Of a stretch of 64,000 nt of DNA, positions 33,094 to 42,026 are shown piece after piece. The notes below the pieces were generated by a model, which saw nothing but the letters and a program-made list of their open reading frames with translations, made no database searches and was not told where the DNA came from. The translations under genes were made by a program, and so were the position numbers. The stretch lies in contig NZ_JABEQM010000012.1 in NCBI RefSeq assembly GCF_014174155.1, positions 1 to 64,000 on the forward strand, read 5' to 3'. Position 1 is the stretch's first letter. Every line of letters starts with the position of its first letter. Source of the stretch: Gluconacetobacter tumulisoli. Lineage in GTDB: Bacteria; Pseudomonadota; Alphaproteobacteria; Acetobacterales; Acetobacteraceae.

Positions 33094-34194
33094 GGCCAGG
33101 CGGCGTACGGTCGCGGCGATGGTGTGGGCCAGGGCGCGATAGGCGCTGCCGCCGGGGCTGTCCGGGGCGCTGATGACGATCGGCGCGCCGCTGTCGGCGC
33201 TGGCGCGGATGTCGGCCAGCAGCGGGATCTCGCCCAGGAAGGGCACGCCCATCGTCGCGGCCTCGGCCCGGGCGCCGCCATGGCCGAACAGGTCGGTCCG
33301 GTGGCCGCAGTTCGGGCAGCAGAAATAGGACATGTTCTCGACGACCCCCAGGACGGGGACGTTCATCTTCGCGAACATCGTCACCCCGCGCCGCGCGTCC
33401 AGCAGGGCGATGTCCTGCGGCGTCGACACGACGATCGCCCCGGCCAGCGACACTTTCTGCGCCAGCGTCAGCTGCGCGTCGCCGGTGCCCGGCGGCATGT
33501 CGACCACCAGCACGTCCAGCGTGCCCCAATCGACATCGCCCAGCAGCTGGCCCAGGGCGCCCATCACCATCGGGCCGCGCCAGATCATGGCCTGCTTCTC
33601 GTCCACCAGCAGGCCGATGGACATGGCGCGGATACCCCAGGCGTCCAGCGGCGCCATGCGTCCGTCATGGACCTCCGGCGGGCGGTCGATCCCCATCATC
33701 CGGGGCAGCGAAGGGCCATGGATGTCGGCATCCAGCAGGCCGACCCGCAGGCCCTCCATGCCCAGCCCGACCGCCAGGTTGACGGCGGTGGTCGATTTGC
33801 CGACCCCGCCCTTGCCCGAGGCCACGGCGATCACCACCCCCACGCCGGGCAGCAGCGGTCCCCCGGCCGCCCGTCCCGCCGGGCCGCCCAGGTTCAGCGG
33901 CCGGTGGCCGGGCGCCTGCGGCGGCGGGGCGGCGGGCGCGGCGGCCCGATGGGCGGTCAGGATGACGGTGGCCGCGGCGATGCCGGGCAGGGCGCGCAGG
34001 GCGCGCTCGGCCTCGGGCAGCAGCGGCTGGATGCGGGCCGCTGCCGCGCGGTCGGTCGCCAGGGCCACGTGCAGCGTGCCGTCGCGCACCATCGCGCCGT
34101 CCAGGGTCGCGGCGTCCAGCAGGCCGGCGCCCGTCGCCGGGTCGCGGACCTGCCGCAGGGCCTGCTCGATCGCGGCGCGTGCGGGTTCAGCCAT
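33088..34194 (-). CDS. mrp: Fe-S cluster carrier ATPase Mrp/ApbC
   Basis: A 368-residue protein. The N-terminal MIP18-like domain (IEQALRQVRDPATG) leads through a proline/alanine linker to a deviant Walker A P-loop, VASGKGGVGKSTTAVNLA. The C-terminal Fe-S ligand motif is CCPNCGHRTD (CxxC). It binds and transfers [4Fe-4S] clusters with ATP. The architecture and length match ApbC/NBP35 family members of alphaproteobacteria. It is convergent with ymdB. Confidence 0.92.
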   Translation of the reverse strand: MAEPARAAIEQALRQVRDPATGAGLLDAATLDGAMVRDGTLHVALATDRAAAARIQPLLPEAERALRALPGIAAATVILTAHRAAAPAAPPPQAPGHRPLNLGGPAGRAAGGPLLPGVGVVIAVASGKGGVGKSTTAVNLAVGLGMEGLRVGLLDADIHGPSLPRMMGIDRPPEVHDGRMAPLDAWGIRAMSIGLLVDEKQAMIWRGPMVMGALGQLLGDVDWGTLDVLVVDMPPGTGDAQLTLAQKVSLAGAIVVSTPQDIALLDARRGVTMFAKMNVPVLGVVENMSYFCCPNCGHRTDLFGHGGARAEAATMGVPFLGEIPLLADIRASADSGAPIVISAPDSPGGSAYRALAHTIAATVRRLAK

Positions 34195-34440
34195 GGTGGT
34201 GTCCTTCCTGTGGGCCGTTACGGCGTGGGGCCGCCGGTCCTTGGGTGTACGCGGGGCGGGGATGTCCGAGGGGACATAAGCGAAAAAATCCGCGCCGCAA
34301 ATCCGCCGGGTTCGGCATCATGGTGGCATGGCGCCCGCGCCCGTGTAAGGAATCGCAACGGGGCTGGAGTCAGCCGATATTCTGCCCCATGTGTGTAGCA
34401 ATGCGGGAACGCGGTGTCCCGCTGGAAGGAACCGGTTTCG

Positions 34441-35691
34441 ATGACGTCATCCGCGTCTCGTTCGCCTGGGGATCCGGTGGCAGCGCCCGCCAGGCCCGCG
34501 GGGACGCGCGACCATCGCGTCGACGCGCTGCGCGGCGTGGCCCTGCTGATGATGTTCGTGGACCATATCCCGCAGAACGTCCTGAACCGCTTCACGTTGC
34601 GCAATGTCGGATTCGCCGACGCGGCCGAGATTTTCGTGCTGCTGGCGGGCTACGCCTCGTGGCTGGCCTACGGGCGGAATTTCGACCGGGTGGGGCTGCG
34701 CGCGGGCATCGGACGGGTGCTGCGCCGCTGCGCGCGCCTGTACGTGTTCCAGGCCGTCATGGTGGTGGTCACCACGGCGACGATCCGCCAGTGGCGGCAT
34801 TTCTGGCCGGTCCCGGTCGATTTCCTGGAACCCGAGCTGGCGCACGGGCTGAGTTCGTTCTGGCGGGTCATGTTCCTCGACGCCCTGCCCAGCAACCTGA
34901 ATATCCTGCCGCTCTACATCGTCCTGCTGCTCTGCTTCCCGCTGATCTACCTGCTGATCCGGTGGGGGCTGGTGCCGACCCTGGTCCTTAGCGGCGGGCT
35001 GTGGGTGCTGATCAACGTCGATCCGACGATCAATTTCCCGAACTGGCTGGACCCGGACGGGTGGTATTTCGACCCCCTGGCCTGGCAGTTCCTGTTCACG
35101 CTGGGGGCCTGCGGCGCCGTGCTGGCGGGGCGTCACGGCGGCTGCCTGCCGCGCGTGGGCTGGCTGCGCCTGCTGTGCTGCGCCTATCTGGCGGTCTCGG
35201 CGCTGGAGGCGTTTCCCTGGTCGCAATGGGGTCTGCCCGACCTGCGGCCCTTTGCCCTGGCCGCCCCGGACAAGAGCGTGCTGGCCCCCCTGCGGCTGCT
35301 GGACGTGATGTCGATATTCTACCTCGTGCAATCGTCGGTCGCGGCCCGGCGCGGGGCGGAAGGCCGGCTGGGGCAGGTGATGGCGCTGTTCGGCCGCCAT
35401 TCGCTGGAGGTCTTTTCGGTCGGCACGGTCATCGACCTGTATGCGCGGCTAGTCTTCACCACCTTCGGCGACGGGTGGGGATTGCAGATCGCGGTGAATG
35501 TGATCGGTTTCGCGGTCCTGTGGGGGCTGGCGACGGTTCTCGATCGCCGCCGGGTCAGGCAGAAAGAAGCAGCGGCCCGGGCGAAGCAGGCGGCCACCGA
35601 GCGTCTTCGGGACAGCCAGCGGCCCGGGGCGCACGGCGGCCCGTCCGTGTCCTCGCCGCCGACGCCAGCCGTTCTGGAGAAAGCGCATTGA
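34441..35691 (+). CDS. opgC: OpgC-family membrane acyltransferase
   Basis: A 416-residue integral membrane protein of the OpgC/acyltransferase-3 type. The N-terminal motif HRVDALRGVALLMMFVDHIP (catalytic His region) is followed by VGFADAAEIFVLLAGYASWLAYG and about ten transmembrane segments. OpgC succinylates osmoregulated periplasmic glucans. The synthesis genes opgG/opgD-opgH lie 6.3 kb downstream on the same strand. The C-terminal tail (KEAAARAKQAATERLRD) is cytoplasmic and charged. The start is the ATG supported by GGAAGGAACC upstream. The next gene starts in its stop codon. Confidence 0.85.
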   Translation: MTSSASRSPGDPVAAPARPAGTRDHRVDALRGVALLMMFVDHIPQNVLNRFTLRNVGFADAAEIFVLLAGYASWLAYGRNFDRVGLRAGIGRVLRRCARLYVFQAVMVVVTTATIRQWRHFWPVPVDFLEPELAHGLSSFWRVMFLDALPSNLNILPLYIVLLLCFPLIYLLIRWGLVPTLVLSGGLWVLINVDPTINFPNWLDPDGWYFDPLAWQFLFTLGACGAVLAGRHGGCLPRVGWLRLLCCAYLAVSALEAFPWSQWGLPDLRPFALAAPDKSVLAPLRLLDVMSIFYLVQSSVAARRGAEGRLGQVMALFGRHSLEVFSVGTVIDLYARLVFTTFGDGWGLQIAVNVIGFAVLWGLATVLDRRRVRQKEAAARAKQAATERLRDSQRPGAHGGPSVSSPPTPAVLEKAH

Positions 35692-36353
35692 CGACCGACA
35701 GCCTTGCCTCCCCCATCCTGCCTCGCCTGACCGAGCTGTTGCGCCGCGAGAAGCCGGTGCGGGTTACCCTGTTCGGGTCCTCGACCATCGAGGGGATCGG
35801 TGCCAGCAGCCCCGAACACGGGTTCGGTCCCCTGTTCGAACGCGCCCTGGCGCCCTTCGTCACCGGCGGCCTGACGGTGATCAATCGCGGGATCGGGGGC
35901 AACGGGGCACGGGAAATGCACGACCGCCTGCCCGACGTCCTGGCGGACGGAGCCGACCTGGTCCTGTGGCAGACCGGAAGCAACGACCCCTGGCAGGGCG
36001 TGCCCGTCGCGACGTACGGCACGCTGACGCGGCAGGACCTGCTGGCGACACGCGCGGCAGGCGCCGATCTGGTGCTGATGGACCCGCAATATTGCCGGAT
36101 GCTGGAAGAATGCGCGGCCTTTCCGCCCTTCGTCGAGGAGGTTCATCGGATCGGCGCCGAACTGGGCATCCCGGTCTTCCACCGCTATGCGCGAATGAAA
36201 TCCTGGTGCGCCGAACTGGACCTGTCGCGGGAGGATCTGTCGCCCGACGGGCTGCACATGGGCGACATGGGATATCGCATGCTGGGCCAGGCGGTCGCCG
36301 CATGGCTGGTGGAACTGACCGGTGCGCCGGCCGGGGCCTTCGCCCGGACCTGA
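35688..36353 (+). CDS. SGNH/GDSL-type hydrolase
   Basis: A 221-residue serine esterase. Block I is TLFGSSTIEGIGA (nucleophile Ser in GSST), block II/III is NRGIGGNGAREM (Gly and Asn of the oxyanion hole), then WQTGSNDPW, and block V is LSPDGLHMGDMGY (catalytic Asp-x-x-His). No signal peptide is visible, so it is either cytosolic or exported by other means. It starts at TTG in a TTGA overlap with opgC (ribosome-binding GGAG upstream) and is probably co-translated. An acyl-ester substrate linked to glucan decoration is plausible by context but unproven. Confidence 0.8.
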   Translation: MTTDSLASPILPRLTELLRREKPVRVTLFGSSTIEGIGASSPEHGFGPLFERALAPFVTGGLTVINRGIGGNGAREMHDRLPDVLADGADLVLWQTGSNDPWQGVPVATYGTLTRQDLLATRAAGADLVLMDPQYCRMLEECAAFPPFVEEVHRIGAELGIPVFHRYARMKSWCAELDLSREDLSPDGLHMGDMGYRMLGQAVAAWLVELTGAPAGAFART

Positions 36354-36478
36354 CCGCCTGTATCCGCCCCGTGCCGGGGGGCGGCGACAAAGCGGGGAAA
36401 ACGGGATTGGGCGGCCGCGGGGGATGGTCTAGGATACAGCCATCGCGACGTTCCCCGTTCCAGGAAGCTGCCTGCCCG

Positions 36479-38074
36479 ATGCCCCTGTCCGTTCCGGCTT
36501 TTCCCCGTCCGTTCGCCGCCCTCGGGCTGGCGTCGGTCCTGTCCCTGGTCGCAGGGGGCGCCGTCCGGGCGGAACCGGCGGTGCTGCCGCATCCCGCCGC
36601 GACCGCGCCCGTGGCGCCCGTGCCGGGGGCGTCCGCCCCGGCCCGCCTGCCCGCGCCGGGGCGGGGCGCGCCCGACAGCTTCGCCGACCTGGCGGCCCGG
36701 CTGCTGCCGGCGGTGGTCAATGTCTCGACCACCGAGACGGTGAAACCCGGCGACGGTGACGGTGGGGACGAGGATGGCGGCGGCGAGGATGCGCCGCAGA
36801 TCCCGAATTTCCCGCAGGGTTCGCCGTTCGAGAAATTCTTCCACGATTTCATGAACCGCCAGCACGGCCCCGATGCGGCCCCGCGCAAGATGCAGGCGCT
36901 GGGATCGGGCTTCATCGTCGACCCGTCGGGGATCATCGTCACCAACAACCACGTCATCCGCCATGCCGACCAGATCACGGTGACGTTGCAGGACAACACC
37001 GTGCTCAAGGCGCGGCTGCTGGGCCATGACGACCGGACCGACCTGGCGGTGCTGAGGGTCGACAGCCCGCATCCCCTGCCGTCGGTGACGTTCGGCGACA
37101 GCGATCGCGCGCGGGTGGGCGACTGGGTGCTGGCGATCGGCAATCCGTTCGGCCTGTCCGGCACGGTGACGGCGGGGATCGTGTCGTCGCGCGGCCGCAA
37201 TATCGACCAGGGACCGTACGACGATTTCATCCAGACCGACGCCCCGATCAACAAGGGCAACTCGGGTGGTCCGCTGTTCGACATGCAGGGCGAGGTGATC
37301 GGCATCAACACCGCCATCTTCTCGCCGTCCGGCGGGTCGATCGGCATCGGCTTTTCCATCCCCTCGGCCGAGGCGCGGGGGATCATCGACCAGTTGCGCC
37401 GCACCGGAAAGGTGTCGCGCGGATGGATCGGCGTGCGGATCCAGGACGTGACGCAGGATATCGCGGACGGGTTGGGCTTGAAGGCCGCGCATGGCGCCCT
37501 GATCGCCGGCGTGGAGCCCAAGGGGCCGGCAGCGAATGCGAAGCTGCAGACCGGCGATGTGATCCAGAGCCTGGGCGGCAAGGACATCGACGGTCGCGCC
37601 CTGCCGCGCCTGATGGCCGACGTGCCGGCCGGGCAGGTGGTGACGCTGGGCATCTGGCGCCATGGCCGGACCCTGGCGGTGCCGGTGACGGTCGGCGCGC
37701 TGCCCGAGGACATGTCCGACCAGCCGGCGCCCAAGCCCGAGGCCAAGCCGCAGGGCAGCGTGCAGCTCAAGGGGCTGGGCTTCACCGTCGGGGCGATCGA
37801 CGACGTCGCCCGCCAGAAATACAACCTGACCGAAGGGCAGAAGGGCGTGGTCATCACCGCGACGGCAGAGGACGGCCCGGCCGCCGACCGGGGCCTGCAC
37901 CCCGGCGACGTGATCACCGAGGTCCAGCAATCCGAGGTCGCGGCGCCGGCCGACCTGCGACGCCTGGTCGACGCCGCGCGGGCGCAGCATCGCCGGTCGG
38001 TCCTGTTCCTGGTGCAGAATGGCGACGGCCTGCGCTGGGTGCCGTTCCCGCTGGGCGAGGAGAACGGGAAATAG
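36479..38074 (+). CDS. degP: DegP/HtrA-type periplasmic serine protease
   Basis: A 531-residue protein. The signal peptide is near residues 10-31 (LGLASVLSLVAGGAVRAEP), and an Ala/Pro linker follows. The trypsin-like protease domain has H158 (NNHVI), D188 (DDRTDLAV) and S262 (NKGNSGGPL), and two PDZ domains lie at about 300-395 and 430-520. An acidic insertion, GDGDGGDEDGGGEDA, occurs at residues 91-105. It degrades misfolded envelope proteins. The overall layout matches DegP/DegQ. It starts at the ATG with AGGAAG upstream. Confidence 0.93.
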   Translation: MPLSVPAFPRPFAALGLASVLSLVAGGAVRAEPAVLPHPAATAPVAPVPGASAPARLPAPGRGAPDSFADLAARLLPAVVNVSTTETVKPGDGDGGDEDGGGEDAPQIPNFPQGSPFEKFFHDFMNRQHGPDAAPRKMQALGSGFIVDPSGIIVTNNHVIRHADQITVTLQDNTVLKARLLGHDDRTDLAVLRVDSPHPLPSVTFGDSDRARVGDWVLAIGNPFGLSGTVTAGIVSSRGRNIDQGPYDDFIQTDAPINKGNSGGPLFDMQGEVIGINTAIFSPSGGSIGIGFSIPSAEARGIIDQLRRTGKVSRGWIGVRIQDVTQDIADGLGLKAAHGALIAGVEPKGPAANAKLQTGDVIQSLGGKDIDGRALPRLMADVPAGQVVTLGIWRHGRTLAVPVTVGALPEDMSDQPAPKPEAKPQGSVQLKGLGFTVGAIDDVARQKYNLTEGQKGVVITATAEDGPAADRGLHPGDVITEVQQSEVAAPADLRRLVDAARAQHRRSVLFLVQNGDGLRWVPFPLGEENGK

Positions 38075-38078
38075 CGTG

Positions 38079-39242
38079 ATGACGGCCCCCATGTCGTTTC
38101 ATGCCGGCCGATGGCTGACCGCGCTGCGCGCGATCGTGCCGCGCGGGCCCGAAGTCCGGCAGGCGGTCCGCCTGCTGGCCTCGGTGCTGCTGTCCGAAGT
38201 GCTGGCCAAGGCCGTCCATCTGCACGAACCGGTCTGGTCGCTGATCACTTCGGTCATCGTGACGCAGAGCCGCATTACCCAGACCCTGACCACCGGCCGG
38301 GACCAGATCGTCGGTACCCTGATCGGGGCAGGGGCCGGGGTGTCGGCCATCGTCCTGATCCTGGTGACGCCGCTGCCGACATCGGTGGTGTTCTGGATGT
38401 CGCTGACGCCGCTGGCGCTGCTGGCGGCCGCGCGGCCGAACATGCGTTTCGCCGCCGTCACGCTGATGATCGTGCTGCTATTTCCCGCACAGGCGGGCGA
38501 TCCGTTCCTGCGGCCTCTGGACCGCATCGCCTCGATCATGATCGGCGTGCTGACGTCGCTGGCGGTCTCGTTCTTCGTGCTGCATGACGAGGCCCGGCGC
38601 GACGTGCTGCGGACCGCCGCCCTGCTGGTGGGCGACATTGCCGACGTGCTGGACCGCGCCCTGCGCGGACAGCTGGACCACGATGCGATCGAGGCGGCGG
38701 ACGAGGCCTGCCGCGCGCATATTCAGGATATCTATTCCGCGGTGGCCGAGGCGCAGGTCGAACGGCTGGACGTTCTGCATCCCCGGCGCGACCCGTTGCT
38801 GGATCAGCTGCCGGGGCTGCTGCGCCGGTTGCGCGGCAACGCGGTGTTCGCGGCCCGCGCGGCCAGCGAGGGCGAGACATTGGCCACCGGCGCCGTGCTG
38901 GACACGGAACGGCACGCGCTGGGCCGCGTTCTGGCACAATTGGCCCGCCGGTGCGAACGTGAAGCCCGCACCCGCCGGCGCCGCCGGCCCCCGTCCAGCG
39001 AAGGCGCCGAGGCGATCCTCGGCGTGCTGCACGATCCGGGCCCGGAGTGGAGTCCGGTCATGCAGTTCACGCTGGCGGTCCTGCATGCCGACATGGCGCG
39101 TGCCGTACGGGCGGTCTGGTCCGACGGCACCGCCCCGGACACCGCCGACGCCGTCCAGGCCCCGGCTGCGCCGGCGTCCACATTGCCCGCATCGTCCGCC
39201 GGTCCCGTTGGCCTGGCGGCGGGCAGCCGTCCGCGCGCCTGA
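38079..39242 (+). CDS. FUSC family membrane protein
   Basis: A 387-residue protein. The N-terminal half has about six transmembrane helices and the FUSC family pattern (SVIVTQSRITQTLTTGRDQIVGTLIGAG), and the C-terminal half is a cytoplasmic helical domain rich in arginine. FUSC (fusaric acid resistance / AaeB-like) proteins export aromatic acids, but this one is about half the usual length, so it may act as a dimer or with a partner. It starts four bases after the degP stop and is therefore co-transcribed. The function is not certain. Confidence 0.75.
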   Translation: MTAPMSFHAGRWLTALRAIVPRGPEVRQAVRLLASVLLSEVLAKAVHLHEPVWSLITSVIVTQSRITQTLTTGRDQIVGTLIGAGAGVSAIVLILVTPLPTSVVFWMSLTPLALLAAARPNMRFAAVTLMIVLLFPAQAGDPFLRPLDRIASIMIGVLTSLAVSFFVLHDEARRDVLRTAALLVGDIADVLDRALRGQLDHDAIEAADEACRAHIQDIYSAVAEAQVERLDVLHPRRDPLLDQLPGLLRRLRGNAVFAARAASEGETLATGAVLDTERHALGRVLAQLARRCEREARTRRRRRPPSSEGAEAILGVLHDPGPEWSPVMQFTLAVLHADMARAVRAVWSDGTAPDTADAVQAPAAPASTLPASSAGPVGLAAGSRPRA

Positions 39243-39342
39243 TCGCGCGGCGCGGGGGGACGGCCCGGCCGTCCCGACAGCGGGGGAACGACGCGCGTTT
39301 CCCCGGTATTGAGAACAGGACCCAGAAGGAGAATGAGGCGAC

Positions 39343-40806
39343 ATGATGAACCGGACAATTCTGGAAGATCTGCCTGCCGGCGTTTCCGCACCGGGCTATG
39401 ACCCGACCGCGATCGGGACCGGAATCGTGCATTTCGGCGTAGGCAATTTCTTTCGCGCGCATGAGGCGTTCTATGTCGATCGCTGCCTGGCCCTGCCGGG
39501 CCAGCAGGGGTGGGGCATCGTGGGGGTCGGCCTGACCGACGGCGCGCGCTCGGCGGCCAAGGCCGACAGTTTCCGCGCGCAGGACTGCCTCTATTCCCTG
39601 ACCGAGGCGGCGCCGGACGGCGGCCGGACGGTACGGGTGGTCGGGGCGCTGCGCGACTACCTGCTGGCGCCGGCCGATCCGGCCGCCGTGCTGGACCGGC
39701 TGTCGGATCCCGCGACCCGGATCGTCACCATGACGATTACCGAGGGCGGGTACAATATCGACGAAACCAGCGGGCAGTTCCGCCTGGACACGCCGGCCGT
39801 GCGCGCGGACCTGGCGGGCGACGCCCCGCCGACCACCATCTTCGGCTTCGTGGTCGAGGCCCTGGCCCGTCGCCGGGCGTCGGGGGCGGGACCGTTCACC
39901 ATCGTGTCCTGCGACAACCTGCGCCATAACGGCGACGTCGCCCGGACCGCGTTCCTGGGCTACGCCCAGGCGCGCGACACCGGGCTTGCGGCATGGATGG
40001 CGGAAAACGTCACCTTCCCCAACGGCATGGTCGATCGCATCACGCCCACGGTGGACCAGGCGATCGCAGCCGGCCTGAACGCGGCCAGCGGGCTGGACGA
40101 CGCGCTGCCGCTGGTGGCCGAGGATTTCACCCAATGGGTGCTGGAGGACAAGTTCTGCGCCGGCCGTCCGGCGCTGGAGCAGGTCGGCGTTCAGTTCGTC
40201 GAGGACGTGACCGGCTACGAACAGGTGAAGGTGCGGATGCTCAACGCCTCGCACATCATGCTGGCGTTTACGGGCATCCTGCTGGGCTATCGCCTTGTCC
40301 ATGACACGCTGACCGATCCGGACCTGTCCCGGTTCGTCAATGCCTACCTGGAGCAGGACGTGATCCCGCGCCTGACCGCGCCCGCCGGCCTGGACCCCGA
40401 GGAGTACCGGCGCAGCGTGCTCAGTCGTTTCTCGAACCCGGCGATGGCGGACCAACTGCTGCGGATCGGCGGCGACGGGTCGTCCAAGGTGCAGGTCTAC
40501 TGGACCGAAACCGTACGGCGCGCCATCGCGGCGGGGGGGGATATCTCGCGGATCGCGTTCGGCATCGCCGCCTATCTGGAAATGCTGCGCGGCGTGGACG
40601 AGGCCGGCGACAGCTACACACCGTTCGAGCCGACGCTGGATGCGGCGCGGATCGCGCTGGTGCGCGACGATGACCTGGCGGCGGCGCTGGCGCTTCCGGC
40701 CTTCGATGGCTGGCGCGACGTCCAGACGCCGGAGCTTGCGGATGCCATCGTCGCCGCCCGGCGCGCCATCCGCGAAAGGGGCGTGCGCGGCGCCCTGCCG
40801 GCCTGA
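39343..40806 (+). CDS. Mannitol dehydrogenase family polyol oxidoreductase
   Basis: A 487-residue long-chain polyol dehydrogenase. The NAD-binding N-terminus is IVHFGVGNFFRAHEAF, and the catalytic motif KVRMLNASH supplies K296, N301 and H304, the K-x4-N-x2-H spacing of mannitol 2-dehydrogenase. It probably interconverts D-mannitol and D-fructose in the cytosol, or acts on D-fructuronate (UxuB) or another polyol. Polyol oxidation is typical of acetic acid bacteria. A strong ribosome-binding site, AAGGAGAATGAGGCGAC, precedes the start. A second in-frame ATG follows at once. Confidence 0.88.
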   Translation: MMNRTILEDLPAGVSAPGYDPTAIGTGIVHFGVGNFFRAHEAFYVDRCLALPGQQGWGIVGVGLTDGARSAAKADSFRAQDCLYSLTEAAPDGGRTVRVVGALRDYLLAPADPAAVLDRLSDPATRIVTMTITEGGYNIDETSGQFRLDTPAVRADLAGDAPPTTIFGFVVEALARRRASGAGPFTIVSCDNLRHNGDVARTAFLGYAQARDTGLAAWMAENVTFPNGMVDRITPTVDQAIAAGLNAASGLDDALPLVAEDFTQWVLEDKFCAGRPALEQVGVQFVEDVTGYEQVKVRMLNASHIMLAFTGILLGYRLVHDTLTDPDLSRFVNAYLEQDVIPRLTAPAGLDPEEYRRSVLSRFSNPAMADQLLRIGGDGSSKVQVYWTETVRRAIAAGGDISRIAFGIAAYLEMLRGVDEAGDSYTPFEPTLDAARIALVRDDDLAAALALPAFDGWRDVQTPELADAIVAARRAIRERGVRGALPA

Positions 40807-40887
40807 CCCATCAGGCCGGCAGGACACCTCCGAACCCGCCAAAAGGGCGTTGTTCCCTGGCAACTGGTGGTTTTCCACGATCGGGGT

Positions 40888-40926
40888 CCAGGGCCTCAGG
40901 TCCAGGCGGGTCCGGGCAAAGCCCGC
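40888..40926 (+). repeat. Family B stem-loop doublet, copy 3
   Basis: Degenerate copy: CCAGGGCCTCAGGTCCAGG and GTCCGGGCAAAGCCCGC hairpins between the convergent mannitol dehydrogenase-family gene and the acetyltransferase gene. Confidence 0.55.
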
Positions 40927-40942
40927 CCTGTCTGCCCGCGGA

Positions 40943-41464
40943 TCAGACCGGGCGCGTCATCAGTCGCGCGTCCGGGTCGTAGGTGGCCAGGATCGCGGCG
41001 GCGGCCGGTTCGTCCAGGGCAGCGAAGCCCGCCCGGGTCCAGTATGCGGCAGCGGACCCGGTGGCGACCAGCACCACGCGGTCCAGCCCCGACCGGGCGG
41101 CCAGTTCGGCAACCCGTGCCAGTGCCGCCCCCGCCGCCCCTTGTCCCCGTGCCCCGGGCAGCAGCGCGATATCATGCAGGTACCAGCAATCGGGCCGGGC
41201 GGGCAGCGCCCCCAGTGCCGCGTTCAGGGCCGGGGGGGCCGCGCTGCGCCACGGGTGGCTCAGGACATAGCCGTGCAGGGTATCCCCGCCGTCCCCCAGC
41301 ACCAGGCACCCGGCGGGACACAGCGCCAGGCGCTCGGCGAAGACCGCTTCGTCCTCGGGATAGGCGGGATGCACCTGCGCGGCGATCGCCATGATCCGGG
41401 GCAGGTCGCGCCGGGCCATGGCGCGCCAGTGCGCGGCGGCCGCCCGGGGTGGGGCAGGGGGCAT
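40943..41464 (-). CDS. GNAT family N-acetyltransferase
   Basis: A 173-residue GNAT protein. The acetyl-CoA motif A is GARGQGAAGAAL (residues about 108-119) after HDIALLPG, followed by VVLVATGSAAAYWTRAGF (motif B, with the AxxxYxxxGF signature). The substrate is unknown. The N-terminal half is alanine-rich. It ends in the convergent gap with the mannitol dehydrogenase-family gene. Confidence 0.8.
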   Translation of the reverse strand: MPPAPPRAAAAHWRAMARRDLPRIMAIAAQVHPAYPEDEAVFAERLALCPAGCLVLGDGGDTLHGYVLSHPWRSAAPPALNAALGALPARPDCWYLHDIALLPGARGQGAAGAALARVAELAARSGLDRVVLVATGSAAAYWTRAGFAALDEPAAAAILATYDPDARLMTRPV

Positions 41465-41552
41465 GTGAAAGAACGCTCTCGACAGGCGGACGGGCCGTCA
41501 CGCATAGCATCCCCCGCGCCGCGAGGGCAGGGGCGCGCAAATCAGGGGGGAA

Positions 41553-41906
41553 ATGATGGCGGACCTGCGCCTGACCTTACGGATCGACGCGAACGACCAG
41601 CCGCTGCTGGGCCACGGCAAGATCCGGCTGCTGGAGGCGATCGGGGAGACGGGGTCGATTTCGGCTGCCGCCCGGGCGATGGGCATGTCCTATCGCCGGG
41701 CGTGGCTGCTGGTCGAAGCCCTGAACGGCGCCTTCGCCAGCCCGCTGGTGGCGGCGCGTCCGGGCGGCGGCGGTGGGGCCGCGCTGTCCGATTTCGGGGT
41801 CGAGATCCTGCGCCTGTATCGCGAGATCGAACGCCGCGCGACCGAGGGCGCGTCCCCCGACCTGACGGCCCTGGCGGCCCTGTTGGCGGGCGCGGCACCG
41901 CCGTAA
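41553..41906 (+). CDS. ModE-type winged-helix transcriptional regulator
   Basis: A 117-residue protein equivalent to the N-terminal DNA-binding domain of ModE. It has LGHGKIRLLEAIGETGSISAAARAMGMSYRRAWLLVEALN, the glycine wing RPGGGGGAALSDFG, and IERRA before a short helical tail. The C-terminal molybdate-binding MOP domains are absent, so it is a short LysR-like HTH regulator as often found in alphaproteobacteria. Its targets cannot be inferred, since no molybdenum genes are nearby. A GGGGGGAA precedes the start. Confidence 0.82.
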   Translation: MMADLRLTLRIDANDQPLLGHGKIRLLEAIGETGSISAAARAMGMSYRRAWLLVEALNGAFASPLVAARPGGGGGAALSDFGVEILRLYREIERRATEGASPDLTALAALLAGAAPP

Positions 41907-42026
41907 AAAGGCCACGGGGCGTCCTCAGGATAGCATGATTGTCCGTCCCGTGGGATGGGCCTATTGTCATGACAAGACATTGAAACGACAGCACGGACCG
42001 CATGGCGCGGCGACCGGGGAGCCAGG

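Noticed and set aside
35881-38092. Long open frames on the minus strand opposite degP (over 600 codons)
   Set aside because: They mirror a strongly supported protease gene, have no family signature, and are artefacts of high GC with few stop codons.
39067-40878. Long minus-strand frame opposite the mannitol dehydrogenase-family gene
   Set aside because: Same reason: antisense shadow of a gene with clear catalytic motifs, rich in Arg/Gly/His with no recognisable domains.
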